64,000 nt of DNA. Source: Sutcliffiella cohnii (GTDB lineage: Bacteria > Bacillota > Bacilli > Bacillales > Bacillaceae_I). Under the pieces are notes generated by a model that had not been told where the DNA came from, ran no database searches, and saw nothing but the letters and a program-made list of their open reading frames with translations. Position 1 is the stretch's first letter, and every line of letters starts with the position of its first letter. The position numbers were made by a program, and so were the translations under genes. The DNA lies in assembly GCF_002250055.1 (NCBI RefSeq), contig NZ_CP018866.1:1108501-1172500 (forward strand). Reading direction: 5' to 3'. Positions 19,629-27,890 of the stretch are shown in pieces.

Positions 19629-19660
19629 TTGAAGATTTTAAAAATCTTCAATTCTTTTTT
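19629..19660 (+). terminator. Terminator after the phosphatase
   Basis: Stem of 11 bp (19629-19639 with 19641-19651) followed by a T-run at 19655-19660. Confidence 0.8.
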
Positions 19661-19688
19661 ATTTGTCTAATATTGTATTTATAACTAC

Positions 19689-19729
19689 AAAAAACTTTCG
19701 TAAAACAACTTATTTACGGAAGTTTTTTT
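19689..19729 (+). terminator. Orphan intrinsic-terminator hairpin upstream of the amino-acid ABC operon
   Basis: Stem of 16 nt per arm (19689-19704 with 19713-19728, one mismatch) ending in seven T residues. No gene lies between it and the previous terminator. It may be a second safety terminator or the terminator of a transcription attenuator; no known riboswitch core is recognisable before it. Confidence 0.6.
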
Positions 19730-19875
19730 GTGCCAATGTAAAAACATTAAAATGGACCAAATGAATTTAAAGGAAATTGGAGAACATAAAAACAAATGTT
19801 TTGACAAACGTGATAGATTTTATTATGAATCGATTTATGTTCAATAAATCATATAAGAATACTGGGGGTTTAAAA

Positions 19876-20712
19876 ATGAAAAAGTTTTTAACTTTATTCT
19901 CATTACTTTTCGCTTTCGGAATCATTCTAGCAGCGTGTGGCACAACTGCTAATGAGGATACGAATACGACAGGTGATAACAATACTGACACAACAGAAAA
20001 CACTTCTGATTCTTTACTATCTAAAGTACAAGATGAAGGAAAATTAGTAATCGGAACAGAAGGTACATACGCACCTTTCACGTTCCATGATGAAACAGGT
20101 GAACTAACTGGTTTTGACGTAGAATTAGCTCGTGCGATTGCAGACCGTCTTGGAGTAGAACCTGTGTTCATGGAAACACAATGGGACGCAATGTTCGCTG
20201 GACTAGATGCTGGACGTTTTGACGTTATTGCTAACCAAGTTGGAATTAGGGAAGATCGTCTAGAAAAATACGATTTCTCTGACCACTATATTACTTCCGC
20301 AGCTGTTTTAGTTGCACACGAAGATAATGAAGAAGTCGATGGCTTTGAAGATATTGAGGGGTTAAAATCTGCTCAATCATTAACGAGTAACTTTGCAGAT
20401 ATTGCTCGTGATAATAATGCCGAAATCGTTGGTGTAGATGGATTCAACCAAGCGATTGAACTTATGACATCAAAACGTGTGGATGTAACGATAAACGATA
20501 AGTTAACAGTTCTTGATTTTATTAATCAACGTCCGAATGCTCCTGTGAAAATTGTTGCCGAGAGTGAAAATGCTTCAAAAAGCGGCTTTATGTTCCGTAA
20601 AGGTAGTAAAGATTTAGTGGAAGAAGTGAACCGTGCCCTTCAAGAAATCATTGAAGACGGTACGTATTTACAAATCGCAGAGAAATGGTTTGGTGAAGAT
20701 GTACTTAACTAA
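19876..20712 (+). CDS. Amino-acid (cystine-like) ABC transporter binding lipoprotein
   Basis: 278 aa from ATG at 19876 (GGGGG at 19864-19868); a longer frame from 19777 would hide the signal peptide. Lipoprotein signal with lipobox LAAC, Cys21 lipidated. The mature part is a family-3 solute-binding protein: [64 protein letters not shown]. The first gene of a three-gene importer operon; the permease start overlaps by 14 nt. Gene sizes (278/233/245 aa) and content match B. subtilis TcyABC, an L-cystine importer, but other polar amino acids cannot be excluded. Confidence 0.88.
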   Translation: MKKFLTLFSLLFAFGIILAACGTTANEDTNTTGDNNTDTTENTSDSLLSKVQDEGKLVIGTEGTYAPFTFHDETGELTGFDVELARAIADRLGVEPVFMETQWDAMFAGLDAGRFDVIANQVGIREDRLEKYDFSDHYITSAAVLVAHEDNEEVDGFEDIEGLKSAQSLTSNFADIARDNNAEIVGVDGFNQAIELMTSKRVDVTINDKLTVLDFINQRPNAPVKIVAESENASKSGFMFRKGSKDLVEEVNRALQEIIEDGTYLQIAEKWFGEDVLN

Positions 20713-21400
20713 CATATTTATGGATCCAGTCAGATTAGAACGCTGGATTGAAATATTCCAGAGTTCCCTTTTACCTTTAGTAAAAGGGGCTCTCTATTAT
20801 TCAGTACCGTTAACGCTTATATCTTTTACGATTGGATTAGTTATTGCAGTGCTTACTGCGCTAGCGCGAATATCAAAAATAAAACCGCTTAGCATTATAG
20901 CGAGAGTTTACGTTTCCATCATTCGTGGAACACCACTTTTAGTGCAATTATTTATTATATTTTACGGTTTACCTAGTATCGGAATAACGCTAGATCCATT
21001 TATGTCAGCTGTTATTGCCTTCTCCTTAAATACTGGCGCCTATGCTTCAGAAGTAATAAGAGCTGCTATTTTGTCGATACCTAAAGGACAGTGGGAAGCA
21101 TCCTATTCGATGGGAATGACGTATGCACAAGCATTACGTCGGGTTATTTTACCACAAGCATCGAGAGTTTCTGTCCCGCCATTATCTAACTCTTTTATTA
21201 GCCTAGTAAAAGATACATCGCTAGCTTCTATCGTTTTAGTTGCAGAAATGTTTCGAAAGGCGCAAGAAATAGCGGCAGCGACTTATGAACCGTTACTTCT
21301 ATATATACAAGCTGCACTTATTTATTGGGTTGTCTGCTTTACATTATCCATTATCCAAGAGCTGCTAGAAAGCCGACTAGATCGGTATGTAGCAAAATAG
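20699..21400 (+). CDS. Amino-acid ABC transporter permease (TcyB-like)
   Basis: 233 aa from ATG at 20699, inside the end of the binding-protein gene. It has about five membrane segments and the HisMQ-type permease motif ([44 protein letters not shown]), which contains the EAA loop that contacts the ATPase. ATG at 20720 is an alternative start. Translationally coupled to the upstream gene. Pairs with the binding protein and ATPase as a polar amino-acid importer. Confidence 0.88.
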   Translation: MYLTNIFMDPVRLERWIEIFQSSLLPLVKGALYYSVPLTLISFTIGLVIAVLTALARISKIKPLSIIARVYVSIIRGTPLLVQLFIIFYGLPSIGITLDPFMSAVIAFSLNTGAYASEVIRAAILSIPKGQWEASYSMGMTYAQALRRVILPQASRVSVPPLSNSFISLVKDTSLASIVLVAEMFRKAQEIAAATYEPLLLYIQAALIYWVVCFTLSIIQELLESRLDRYVAK

Positions 21401-21420
21401 TTAAAGGAGCTCGTAAAAAA

Positions 21421-22158
21421 GTGATTTCCGTTAAAGGTTTATATAAGCAATTTGATGATTTACAAGTGTTAAAAGATATTAACATAGATATTGAACAAGG
21501 AAAGGTTGTCGTTGTAATTGGCCCCTCAGGTTCAGGAAAAACGACACTTCTCCGATGTTTGAACGTATTAGAAACCCCAACTTCTGGCGCTGTTGCAATT
21601 GGTGATCAACAATTAGACTTTTCTCAAAAAGTAGACCGCAAGGCGATTGCCAACTTTAGAAGGCTAACAGGAATGGTGTTTCAAAACTACAATTTATTCC
21701 CCCATATGACAGCTCTTCAAAATGTGATGGAAGGTCCAATTACTGTCAAAAAGGAAGCAAAAAGTGTAGTGGAAGAACGTGCGAAAGAGTTGCTTAAAAA
21801 AGTTGGTTTACATGATAAAATGGATTACTATCCATTCCAATTATCGGGCGGGCAACAGCAACGAGTAGGTATTGCAAGGGCACTCGCAATGGAACCAAAT
21901 GTTATGTTATTCGACGAGCCAACTTCAGCGTTAGACCCCGAATTAGTAGGGGAAGTTCTACAAGTAATGAAAGACCTTGCCAAAGAAGGAATGACAATGG
22001 TCGTCGTTACCCATGAAATGAAGTTCGCTAATGAAGTAGCGGATGAAGTTATATTTATGGATAACGGTGTTATTATGGAAAGAAACGTACCAGACGTAAT
22101 GTTCCAATCGCCAAAAGAAGAAAGAACGAAGCAATTTTTAAGATTGATTCAAGAGTAA
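21421..22158 (+). CDS. Amino-acid ABC transporter ATP-binding protein (TcyC-like)
   Basis: 245 aa from GTG at 21421, preceded by AAAGGAG at 21403-21409; the longer frame from 21325 overlaps the permease and is not preferred. It carries Walker [10 protein letters not shown]-loop ([17 protein letters not shown]), signature [15 protein letters not shown], Walker [17 protein letters not shown] and switch His (VVTHEM). This is the GlnQ/TcyC type for polar amino-acid uptake. Last gene of the operon; a GAAA-loop terminator follows at once. Confidence 0.9.
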   Translation: MISVKGLYKQFDDLQVLKDINIDIEQGKVVVVIGPSGSGKTTLLRCLNVLETPTSGAVAIGDQQLDFSQKVDRKAIANFRRLTGMVFQNYNLFPHMTALQNVMEGPITVKKEAKSVVEERAKELLKKVGLHDKMDYYPFQLSGGQQQRVGIARALAMEPNVMLFDEPTSALDPELVGEVLQVMKDLAKEGMTMVVVTHEMKFANEVADEVIFMDNGVIMERNVPDVMFQSPKEERTKQFLRLIQE

Positions 22159-22184
22159 AAACAAGGGAAACCTTGTTTTTTTTA
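22157..22184 (+). terminator. Terminator of the amino-acid ABC operon
   Basis: Ten-bp perfect stem (22157-22166 with 22171-22180) with a GAAA tetraloop, followed by more T residues. Confidence 0.9.
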
Positions 22185-22285
22185 TTTTTGAAGTTTTTCA
22201 TCGGTTGTCAATCATCATTACTTAATGTAAATTTGAAAGGAGATATATAATCAGAAAATTAAAACGAAAGAGGCCGATTAAAAAT

Positions 22286-22996
22286 ATGCACGGGGATTCT
22301 TCTAGTTTCGATTCTATGATAGCTCCTTTTTTACCTACTATTGAAAAATATTGTCGTAGTTTTTCGGCGAAAAAGTGGGAAAGAGAAGATTTAGTTCAAG
22401 AATGTCTTTTAAAGATTTATATTTTATTAAAAAAAGAGCCGACAAGTAAGCTGACAAAAAAGTACTTATATTTTATTGTAAGAAGTACTTGGATTGATCA
22501 GTACAGAAAAAATAATAAGATTGATTATGTATCCGATACAGAAGTGGAACTCGAAAATAGGAAGGATAATAAACGAGAATATGACATTCGTGTAATTTTG
22601 GAAACATTATCAGAGTATTTATCCTTAAAACAATTTGTCGTCGTTCTCCTTACAGAAATATTCCAATTTACTGCCAATGAAACAGCAATTTTAATTAAGG
22701 AATCGGAATCCAATGTGTATACAACCTTACATCGAGCTAAGAAGAAGATCCATCGTTATAATTCTTTAAGTGCAAACGATCATATAAAAGTACAGAAAAG
22801 AGAAAAAGCGATGGACAAAGGAATGTTTGAACAGTTTTTAAATGGATTTCGAAATAACAATCCTAAAATTATATATGAGTCTTATCTCTCTATTCAACAA
22901 ATGGGGATTGAAGTTAGTGCAGTTAAAAATTCAAAAAATCGATACTGTTTTCACTTAAAAGATCCAGATGGAAATATAATTATGATTTGTACATAA
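22286..22996 (+). CDS. ECF-like sigma factor with a non-standard C-terminal extension
   Basis: 236 aa from ATG at 22286. Sigma region 2 at about 8-75 (EREDLVQECLLKIYILLKK..., STWIDQYRK), region 4 at about 105-160 (LSLKQFVVVLLTEIFQFTANETAILIKESESNVYTTLHRAKKKI). The remaining ~70 residues are not sigma-like: FEQFLNGFRNNNPKIIYESYLSI then a tail ending YCFHLKDPDGNIIMICT, which looks like the last strands of a glyoxalase/VOC fold. No anti-sigma gene is adjacent. A near-perfect ribosome site (AAAGGAG, 22236-22242) lies upstream without a standard start codon at the right distance; the frame is open from there via ATC at 22250. Confidence 0.75.
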   Translation: MHGDSSSFDSMIAPFLPTIEKYCRSFSAKKWEREDLVQECLLKIYILLKKEPTSKLTKKYLYFIVRSTWIDQYRKNNKIDYVSDTEVELENRKDNKREYDIRVILETLSEYLSLKQFVVVLLTEIFQFTANETAILIKESESNVYTTLHRAKKKIHRYNSLSANDHIKVQKREKAMDKGMFEQFLNGFRNNNPKIIYESYLSIQQMGIEVSAVKNSKNRYCFHLKDPDGNIIMICT

Positions 22997-23069
22997 TTTT
23001 TATTTATCGTGTAAGGAATTACAATTTTTTTTCGTTAATTAATGTGACGAAAAGAAAGGGGAGATACAA

Positions 23070-23444
23070 ATGGCAAAGGAGCTACTATATGGAGTAGGAA
23101 TTTTTATTCCTGTTAGTGATTTAGACAAATCAACAAAATGGTATGAGGAGATGCTCGATTTTGAACTAATTCATAGCGACGAACCTAATGCTAAAACATT
23201 TAGAACTTGTGATGGAAAAGTAATTTTTACTCTTGTAAAATGTGAAAATATTACTCAACCGAAATTTCCGAAAAATGATTACGATGTTGGGGTGTACTAT
23301 AATTTTCTCACAACTGATATCGATACAATCCATCAAGAAATGCTTGCAAAAGACGGAAACGTTAGTCTGATACATGACTACGGTGATGTTAAAGGATTTA
23401 GTATTACAGACCTTGATGGCAATCGATTTGGTATCGTTACATGA
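23070..23444 (+). CDS. VOC (glyoxalase/bleomycin-resistance fold) protein
   Basis: 124 aa. One VOC domain built of two beta-alpha-beta-beta-beta modules: GVGIFIPVSDLDKSTKWYEEMLDFELI at the start and VKGFSITDLDGNRFGIVT at the end (the typical F-x-D-xDGN strand). The canonical metal ligands are not obvious, since the N-terminal His/Gln is replaced (GIFIPV). Small-molecule binding or lyase/dioxygenase activity is typical of the superfamily. AAAGGGGAG precedes ATG. It lies 73 bp after the sigma gene whose C-terminus ends in a similar DPDGN strand. Confidence 0.82.
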   Translation: MAKELLYGVGIFIPVSDLDKSTKWYEEMLDFELIHSDEPNAKTFRTCDGKVIFTLVKCENITQPKFPKNDYDVGVYYNFLTTDIDTIHQEMLAKDGNVSLIHDYGDVKGFSITDLDGNRFGIVT

Positions 23445-23485
23445 GTATTCTGTACTTTTCGCTTGAAACGATAATCTAGTAACGA

Positions 23486-23519
23486 AAAAGACGAATGCTT
23501 ATCTAGCCATTCGTCTTTT
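23486..23519. terminator. Bidirectional terminator between VOC gene and ABC exporter
   Basis: Twelve-bp perfect stem (23486-23497 with 23508-23519), with A-tract and T-tract included in the arms, so it serves both convergent transcripts. Confidence 0.8.
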
Positions 23520-23537
23520 CTCGTTCTTTTTTTGTTA

Positions 23538-25262
23538 TTAATATATAGATGCATGTTGATGTGCATGTAATTTCTTGAAAATTCCCTGCTCATTTGCAAG
23601 CAATTCTTCATGTGTTCCATCTTCCGCAATACCATCCTCGTTAACGACTAGAATTCGGTCTGCATTACGTATCGTTGCTAGTCGATGAGCAATAACTAAC
23701 GTTGTTCGATCTTTCGATAACTCTGTTAACGCCTCTTGAATGATAGCTTCCGTTTCTGTATCAAGTGCAGATGTCGCTTCATCTAAAATTAGGATACGAG
23801 GATTTTTTAAGAACATTCGAGCAATAGAAAGTCGTTGTTTTTGCCCACCTGAAAGCTTTAAACCTCTTTCACCAATTTGTGTATCATAACCATCCGGTAA
23901 AGACTCAATCAAATCGGAAAGGTGAGCACGTCTTGTCGCCTCTTCTATTTCTTCTTGTGTAGCATCTAATTTTCCGTAAGCAATGTTTTCTTTCAATGTA
24001 CCAGTAAATAAGAATACGTCCTGTTGAACTATACCTATGTTAGATCGGAGGGATTCTTTTGTCATGTTACGAATATCCATTCCATCTATTGTGATCGAAC
24101 CTTCTTCCACATCGTAAAAGCGAGGGATAAGTGAACAGATTGTAGTTTTCCCAGCTCCAGACGGCCCAACAAAGGCAACCGTTTGACCTGCTTTAATAGA
24201 AAAGCTTAAATCATTTAAAATGCGTCTATTTTCTTCATAGCCAAAACTAACATTACGGAAAGCTATATTCCCGTTTAGTTCTGGAACATCAATCGCTCCA
24301 GGGTGGTTTTCAATGTCAGGCTGTTGATCCATAAGCTCTACAAATCGCTTAAACCCAGCCATTCCTTTCGGATACAATTCTAGTAACGCACTAATTTTAT
24401 CTATCGGCTTAAATAACACGTTAACATAAAGGATAAAAGCAACTAATTCGCCGTAGGTCAACATTCCAGAAAAGCTTAACCATGCCCCGTATACTAAAAT
24501 AACTAACGTCATCAAACGAGTCGTAATATAAATTCCGGATAAATTCCAACTCATCACTTTATAGCCTTTTAGTTTAGAAGCACGGAAAAAAGCATTGTTT
24601 TTGTCAAAACGCTTCTTTTCAAACTCTTCATTTGTAAAAGATTGAACAACGCGTACACCTGAAACGCTATCTTCTACTCTTGCATTTACGTCTGCAATAT
24701 TCCCATACATTGCTGTCCAAGCCTTATTCATTTTGATGTTCGAATAGGAAATAAGCCAAACTAAAAACGGAACGATAATAATTGCGACAAGTGCTAGTTT
24801 CACATTAATCGTCAACATAATCCAAAATGCACCAATGAACGTCATAACGGCGATGAACAAATCTTCTGGTCCATGATGAGCTAATTCGCCAATATCCATT
24901 AAATCATTCGTAACGCGACTCATAATGTGACCAGTTTTCGTGTTATCAAAAAAGCGAAACGATTGGCGTTGAACGTGGTAAAACAATTCTCTTCTCATAT
25001 CGGTTTCAATATTAATTCCTAGCTTATGTCCCCAATAGTTTACAATAAACTGCATGCTCGAGCTCATTATATAAAGTGTTAACAACCCAGCACTAACAGC
25101 CAAAATCGTACTCCAATTTCCTTCTGGAAGAAGACTGTCAATAAACCACGAAACAGCTAAAGGAAAGCCAAGCTCTAATAACCCAACTAATACCGCGCAT
25201 GAAAAATCAATGATAAACAGTTTTCGATGCGGACGGTAATAACTAAAAAAACGTTTAATCAT
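23538..25262 (-). CDS. ywjA: ABC exporter half-transporter, YwjA-like
   Basis: 574 aa. Six-helix transmembrane domain (1-310) opening RFFSYYRPHRKLFIIDFSCAVLVGLLELGFPLAVSWFID, closely resembling B. subtilis YwjA as I recall it, with the HHGPEDLFIA cytoplasmic segment. The nucleotide-binding domain carries Walker A GPSGAGKTT near 365, signature LSGGQKQR near 470, Walker B ILILDEATSALD, and the H-loop VIAHRLATI. Functions as a homodimer or heterodimer; the substrate may be a lipid or drug. The start codon keeps its GGGGGTG ribosome site, but an IS sits 24 bp upstream, so its promoter has probably been displaced. Confidence 0.87.
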   Translation of the reverse strand: MIKRFFSYYRPHRKLFIIDFSCAVLVGLLELGFPLAVSWFIDSLLPEGNWSTILAVSAGLLTLYIMSSSMQFIVNYWGHKLGINIETDMRRELFYHVQRQSFRFFDNTKTGHIMSRVTNDLMDIGELAHHGPEDLFIAVMTFIGAFWIMLTINVKLALVAIIIVPFLVWLISYSNIKMNKAWTAMYGNIADVNARVEDSVSGVRVVQSFTNEEFEKKRFDKNNAFFRASKLKGYKVMSWNLSGIYITTRLMTLVILVYGAWLSFSGMLTYGELVAFILYVNVLFKPIDKISALLELYPKGMAGFKRFVELMDQQPDIENHPGAIDVPELNGNIAFRNVSFGYEENRRILNDLSFSIKAGQTVAFVGPSGAGKTTICSLIPRFYDVEEGSITIDGMDIRNMTKESLRSNIGIVQQDVFLFTGTLKENIAYGKLDATQEEIEEATRRAHLSDLIESLPDGYDTQIGERGLKLSGGQKQRLSIARMFLKNPRILILDEATSALDTETEAIIQEALTELSKDRTTLVIAHRLATIRNADRILVVNEDGIAEDGTHEELLANEQGIFKKLHAHQHASIY

Positions 25263-25277
25263 AAACGCACCCCCAAT

Positions 25278-25285
25278 ACCCCTAC
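25278..25285 (+). repeat. Left 8-bp target-site duplication of the IS
   Basis: ACCCCTAC, identical to 27109-27116 at the other end of the element. Confidence 0.8.
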
Positions 25286-25426
25286 CGTATTGTCAAAACT
25301 TTATATAAAAATAGGTTATTAAATCCTATGTTAGAGGGCTTTATAAGCAAAAAAATTGCCACCCCCTGAATTCTGTAGATAATTGAGGTTACCACAACAC
25401 CCAATTCCAGAAAAGGAAGTGACAAT

Positions 25427-26860
25427 TTGTACCCTCAAATTATAACCTATTTATTAACTTTTATAAACTATCAAGAACAAATTATTCGAACTTTGCTTAC
25501 TCTATTGATTGGAAAAAGCATGTTCGATAAACCAAAAGAAGCTCCTGTTAATCAGCCTTATCGAAAGCTTCAAATTGATGATTTACCTATCATTGAAAAA
25601 CTAGAAAGGCTCGATTATCAGCTTTTATTAGCGGAACACCTTCAATCCAAAGGGAAACCGTTAAAACCAGTACAGCGACGAGCGAATTCTACGCCCGTAC
25701 CGTCTACCTTATGTTGTCCTAAGTGTGGTGCTCCTTCTGCGTATTTGTACGCAAATAACGGAGGAAAAGGACAATATCAGTGTAAGGTGTGTGCGTGTGT
25801 TTTCAATAAAAAAAGTCGTTATCAGAAAGAGGCCATTCTTAAGTGTCCTCACTGCCTTAAACCGCTTGAAAAAATTAAAGAACGAAAAGATTTTCACGTG
25901 TTTAAGTGCAAAAATGATATGTGTACCTATTATCAAAAAAACTTGAGCGCCATGACTAAAAAAGAGAAAAAACAGTTTAAAGAAGATCCACAATCGCTGA
26001 AAGTTCGCTACATTTACCGGAAGTTCCACATCGACTATCAACCGTTATCCAAACAATCACCAAAGCAGCCAAAAGTCGATTTATCAAGATTGTATGTTTC
26101 ACCGCATACACTTGGGCTCATCTTGACGTACCATGTCAATTATGGATTATCGGCCCGTAAAACGGCAGCGATCATGAAGGATATTCACGGCGTGTCTGTC
26201 TCCCATCAAAGTATCCTAAACTACGAAAACAGCGTCGCATTATGGCTCAAGCCTTATATTGACTACTTTCCGTATGAGCTGTCGGATCAATTCTGTGGGG
26301 ATGAAACGTACATCCGGGTCAACGGTCGTTGGCATTACCTGTTCTTCTTTTTTGATGCGGTCAAGAAAGTCATTCTTTCGTATCCAGTATCACCAAATCG
26401 CGACACCGCAACAGCGATACGAGCGATTGATGAAGTACTAGTGAAACTGAAAGAAATACCAGAAAACCTACAATTTGTAGTAGATGGTAACCCTATTTAC
26501 TTGTTGGCACAGCATTTCTTCGCAGAGAACCACATATCGTTTGACGTAAAACAGGTCATCGGGCTAACAAATGAAGACGATGTCTCTAGAGAGTATCGAC
26601 CTCTCAAGCAAATCATCGAGAGACTAAATCGCACGTTTAAAGGGAATTATCGATCGACGCACGGCTTTGGTTCTGAACAAGGATCTGTTTCTTTTGTGAC
26701 ATTGTTTGTGGCTTACTTTAACTTCTTGCGCCCACATTCTTCACTTGAAGGTAAAGTGCCAGTAACACTTCCAGAATTAGAAAAGCTACCAACCATGCCA
26801 GCGAGATGGACAGCCCTTATTGGATTAGCTCAAGACTGGATTCAACAACAGTCAGCCTAA
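25427..26860 (+). CDS. DDE transposase with N-terminal zinc ribbons (IS6/IS240-like catalytic domain)
   Basis: 477 aa from TTG at 25427 with AAAAGGAAGTG upstream; ATG at 25520 is an alternative. Residues ~85-185 contain two Cys4 zinc ribbons (CPKCGAPS...CKVCACVF; CPHCLKPL...CKNDMC). A helix-turn-helix at ~225-275 (GLSARKTAAIMKDIHGVSVSHQSILNYEN) precedes the catalytic domain: first Asp in CGDETYIRVNGRWHY, second in FVVDGNPIY, Glu in QIIERLNRTFKGNYR. The C-terminus has FNFLRPHSSLEGKVPV. It is about twice the length of ordinary IS6 transposases (about 230 aa) because of the zinc-ribbon N-terminus. The three acidic residues are present, so it should be active. Confidence 0.88.
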   Translation: MYPQIITYLLTFINYQEQIIRTLLTLLIGKSMFDKPKEAPVNQPYRKLQIDDLPIIEKLERLDYQLLLAEHLQSKGKPLKPVQRRANSTPVPSTLCCPKCGAPSAYLYANNGGKGQYQCKVCACVFNKKSRYQKEAILKCPHCLKPLEKIKERKDFHVFKCKNDMCTYYQKNLSAMTKKEKKQFKEDPQSLKVRYIYRKFHIDYQPLSKQSPKQPKVDLSRLYVSPHTLGLILTYHVNYGLSARKTAAIMKDIHGVSVSHQSILNYENSVALWLKPYIDYFPYELSDQFCGDETYIRVNGRWHYLFFFFDAVKKVILSYPVSPNRDTATAIRAIDEVLVKLKEIPENLQFVVDGNPIYLLAQHFFAENHISFDVKQVIGLTNEDDVSREYRPLKQIIERLNRTFKGNYRSTHGFGSEQGSVSFVTLFVAYFNFLRPHSSLEGKVPVTLPELEKLPTMPARWTALIGLAQDWIQQQSA

Positions 26861-26902
26861 CTTTTGTTTAGCTGAGCCCTATTCAGCTATCGGCGAAGCG
26901 AA

Positions 26903-27029
26903 CTCTTGACAAACCGAACTTACCAATGGTTTAAAATGGAAAAAGTCAAGGGTTTATTTAGCATGCCTTCTTTTGTTCCCTTCGCCCTTGATTGACCTCT
27001 GAATAAACCATTGGTGTGTTTGTCAAGAG
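26903..27029. repeat. Long inverted repeat inside the IS
   Basis: Two perfect arm pairs nest: 26903-26914 with 27018-27029 (12 bp) and 26923-26933 with 27004-27014 (11 bp), plus an inner pair CAAGGG/CCCTTG (26947-26952 with 26985-26990). The transcript would fold into a stem-loop of about 127 nt after the transposase gene. It lacks a T-run, so it is not an ordinary terminator. Confidence 0.75.
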
Positions 27030-27108
27030 CGATAGCGTGGTATTTCCACCTAATAAATGGTAGGTAGTATGAACCGTGCTAGTTTTTCATAGAACTTTTG
27101 ACACTACC

Positions 27109-27116
27109 ACCCCTAC
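27109..27116 (+). repeat. Right 8-bp target-site duplication of the IS
   Basis: ACCCCTAC, the second copy of the duplicated target. The bases between here and 27259 hold only the ribosome site of the next gene and an AT-rich stretch that may have been the original ywjA promoter region. Confidence 0.8.
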
Positions 27117-27259
27117 GATTATTAAATTTTAGTTCACACGAGAAGGATTATCAATACAATTTTTAATTTCATATCACTTATTATTATTGTGTAACTTTTT
27201 TAAATAAAGCTCGTCCTATAGGTTGATGCTTAAACAGAAAAATATTTGGAGGACATCTT

Positions 27260-27811
27260 ATGAAAAAACTGTTAATTATCTTAGTTAGTGTTATTATTTT
27301 TAGTCTATTAGTTGCTTGTAACAACAAAGGAGAACAAGCTGGAAAAAATGTAGAATTAGAGACAATTTGGATGGAAATTAAGGAACATATTGCTAAAGAC
27401 CTAGAGGATAATGGAATTGAAAATGCACTTGAAAATGGTGTACTACAATTGTATGTAGAAGCAAATTTAACAGGTACAGCAGATGAAAACCCGACCAAAC
27501 AAATGATTTTAGAACATACTCAAATCAATGAGGAATCTATCAATGCTGGATATTATTTAGCTGCGATGATGAACGTGAATTCTGACCAAATTATTCTCCT
27601 TCAAGCAAAAGATCGTGATCATGTGGAAGACCTACAAGCAAGTTTGGAAAGAGAGCTAGAAGCGCAAACCCAAACATGGGAGCAATACTTACCAGATCAG
27701 TACGAAAAAGTAAAAAACAATGTAATTCAAGTTAATGGTAATTACTTATTATACGTAACATATGAGAAGCCAGATTCTATTGTAGAAATTTTTAATAAGC
27801 ATACGAAATAA
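27260..27811 (+). CDS. DUF4358-type lipoprotein
   Basis: 183 aa. Lipoprotein signal peptide with lipobox LVAC (Cys20 lipidated). The mature part has the DUF4358 layout: a short helix, then LYVEANLTGTADENPTKQMILEHTQINEESINAGYYLAAMMNVNSDQIILLQAKD and a C-terminal YVTYEKPDSIVEIFNK. Such lipoproteins occur next to MBOAT/DHHW O-acetylation genes in Firmicutes, as here, 79 bp before the MBOAT gene. A TTTGGAGG site precedes ATG. It is probably an outer-face accessory factor of surface polymer acetylation; no catalytic residues are seen. Confidence 0.75.
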   Translation: MKKLLIILVSVIIFSLLVACNNKGEQAGKNVELETIWMEIKEHIAKDLEDNGIENALENGVLQLYVEANLTGTADENPTKQMILEHTQINEESINAGYYLAAMMNVNSDQIILLQAKDRDHVEDLQASLERELEAQTQTWEQYLPDQYEKVKNNVIQVNGNYLLYVTYEKPDSIVEIFNKHTK

Positions 27812-27890
27812 ATTTGTTACGGCCCTTAGCCAAAGATATTAGTTTTCTTTGGCTAAGGGCTAATCTTTTTCAAATGATGGAAGTGAATGT

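Larger units (their letters stand above)
25286..27108 (+). mobile_element. Complete insertion sequence with IS6/IS240-type DDE transposase
   Basis: 1,823 bp. Terminal inverted repeats of about 29 nt share TGTCAAAA followed by TT-TAT and A-rich steps: left end from 25286, right end reading inward from 27108 as GGTAGTGTCAAAAGTTC. This resembles IS6-family ends (GG...TGTtgCAAAgtT). An 8-bp target duplication flanks both ends, as in IS6. One intact transposase gene occupies 25427-26860. About 250 bp of non-coding DNA after it holds a long inverted repeat. The intact reading frame, exact target duplication and recognisable ends suggest a recent insertion. Confidence 0.8.

Noticed and set aside
26259-26441. 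Short alternative frame inside the transposase gene (also 25725-25946)
   Set aside because: Shadow frames of the intact transposase; no own signals.
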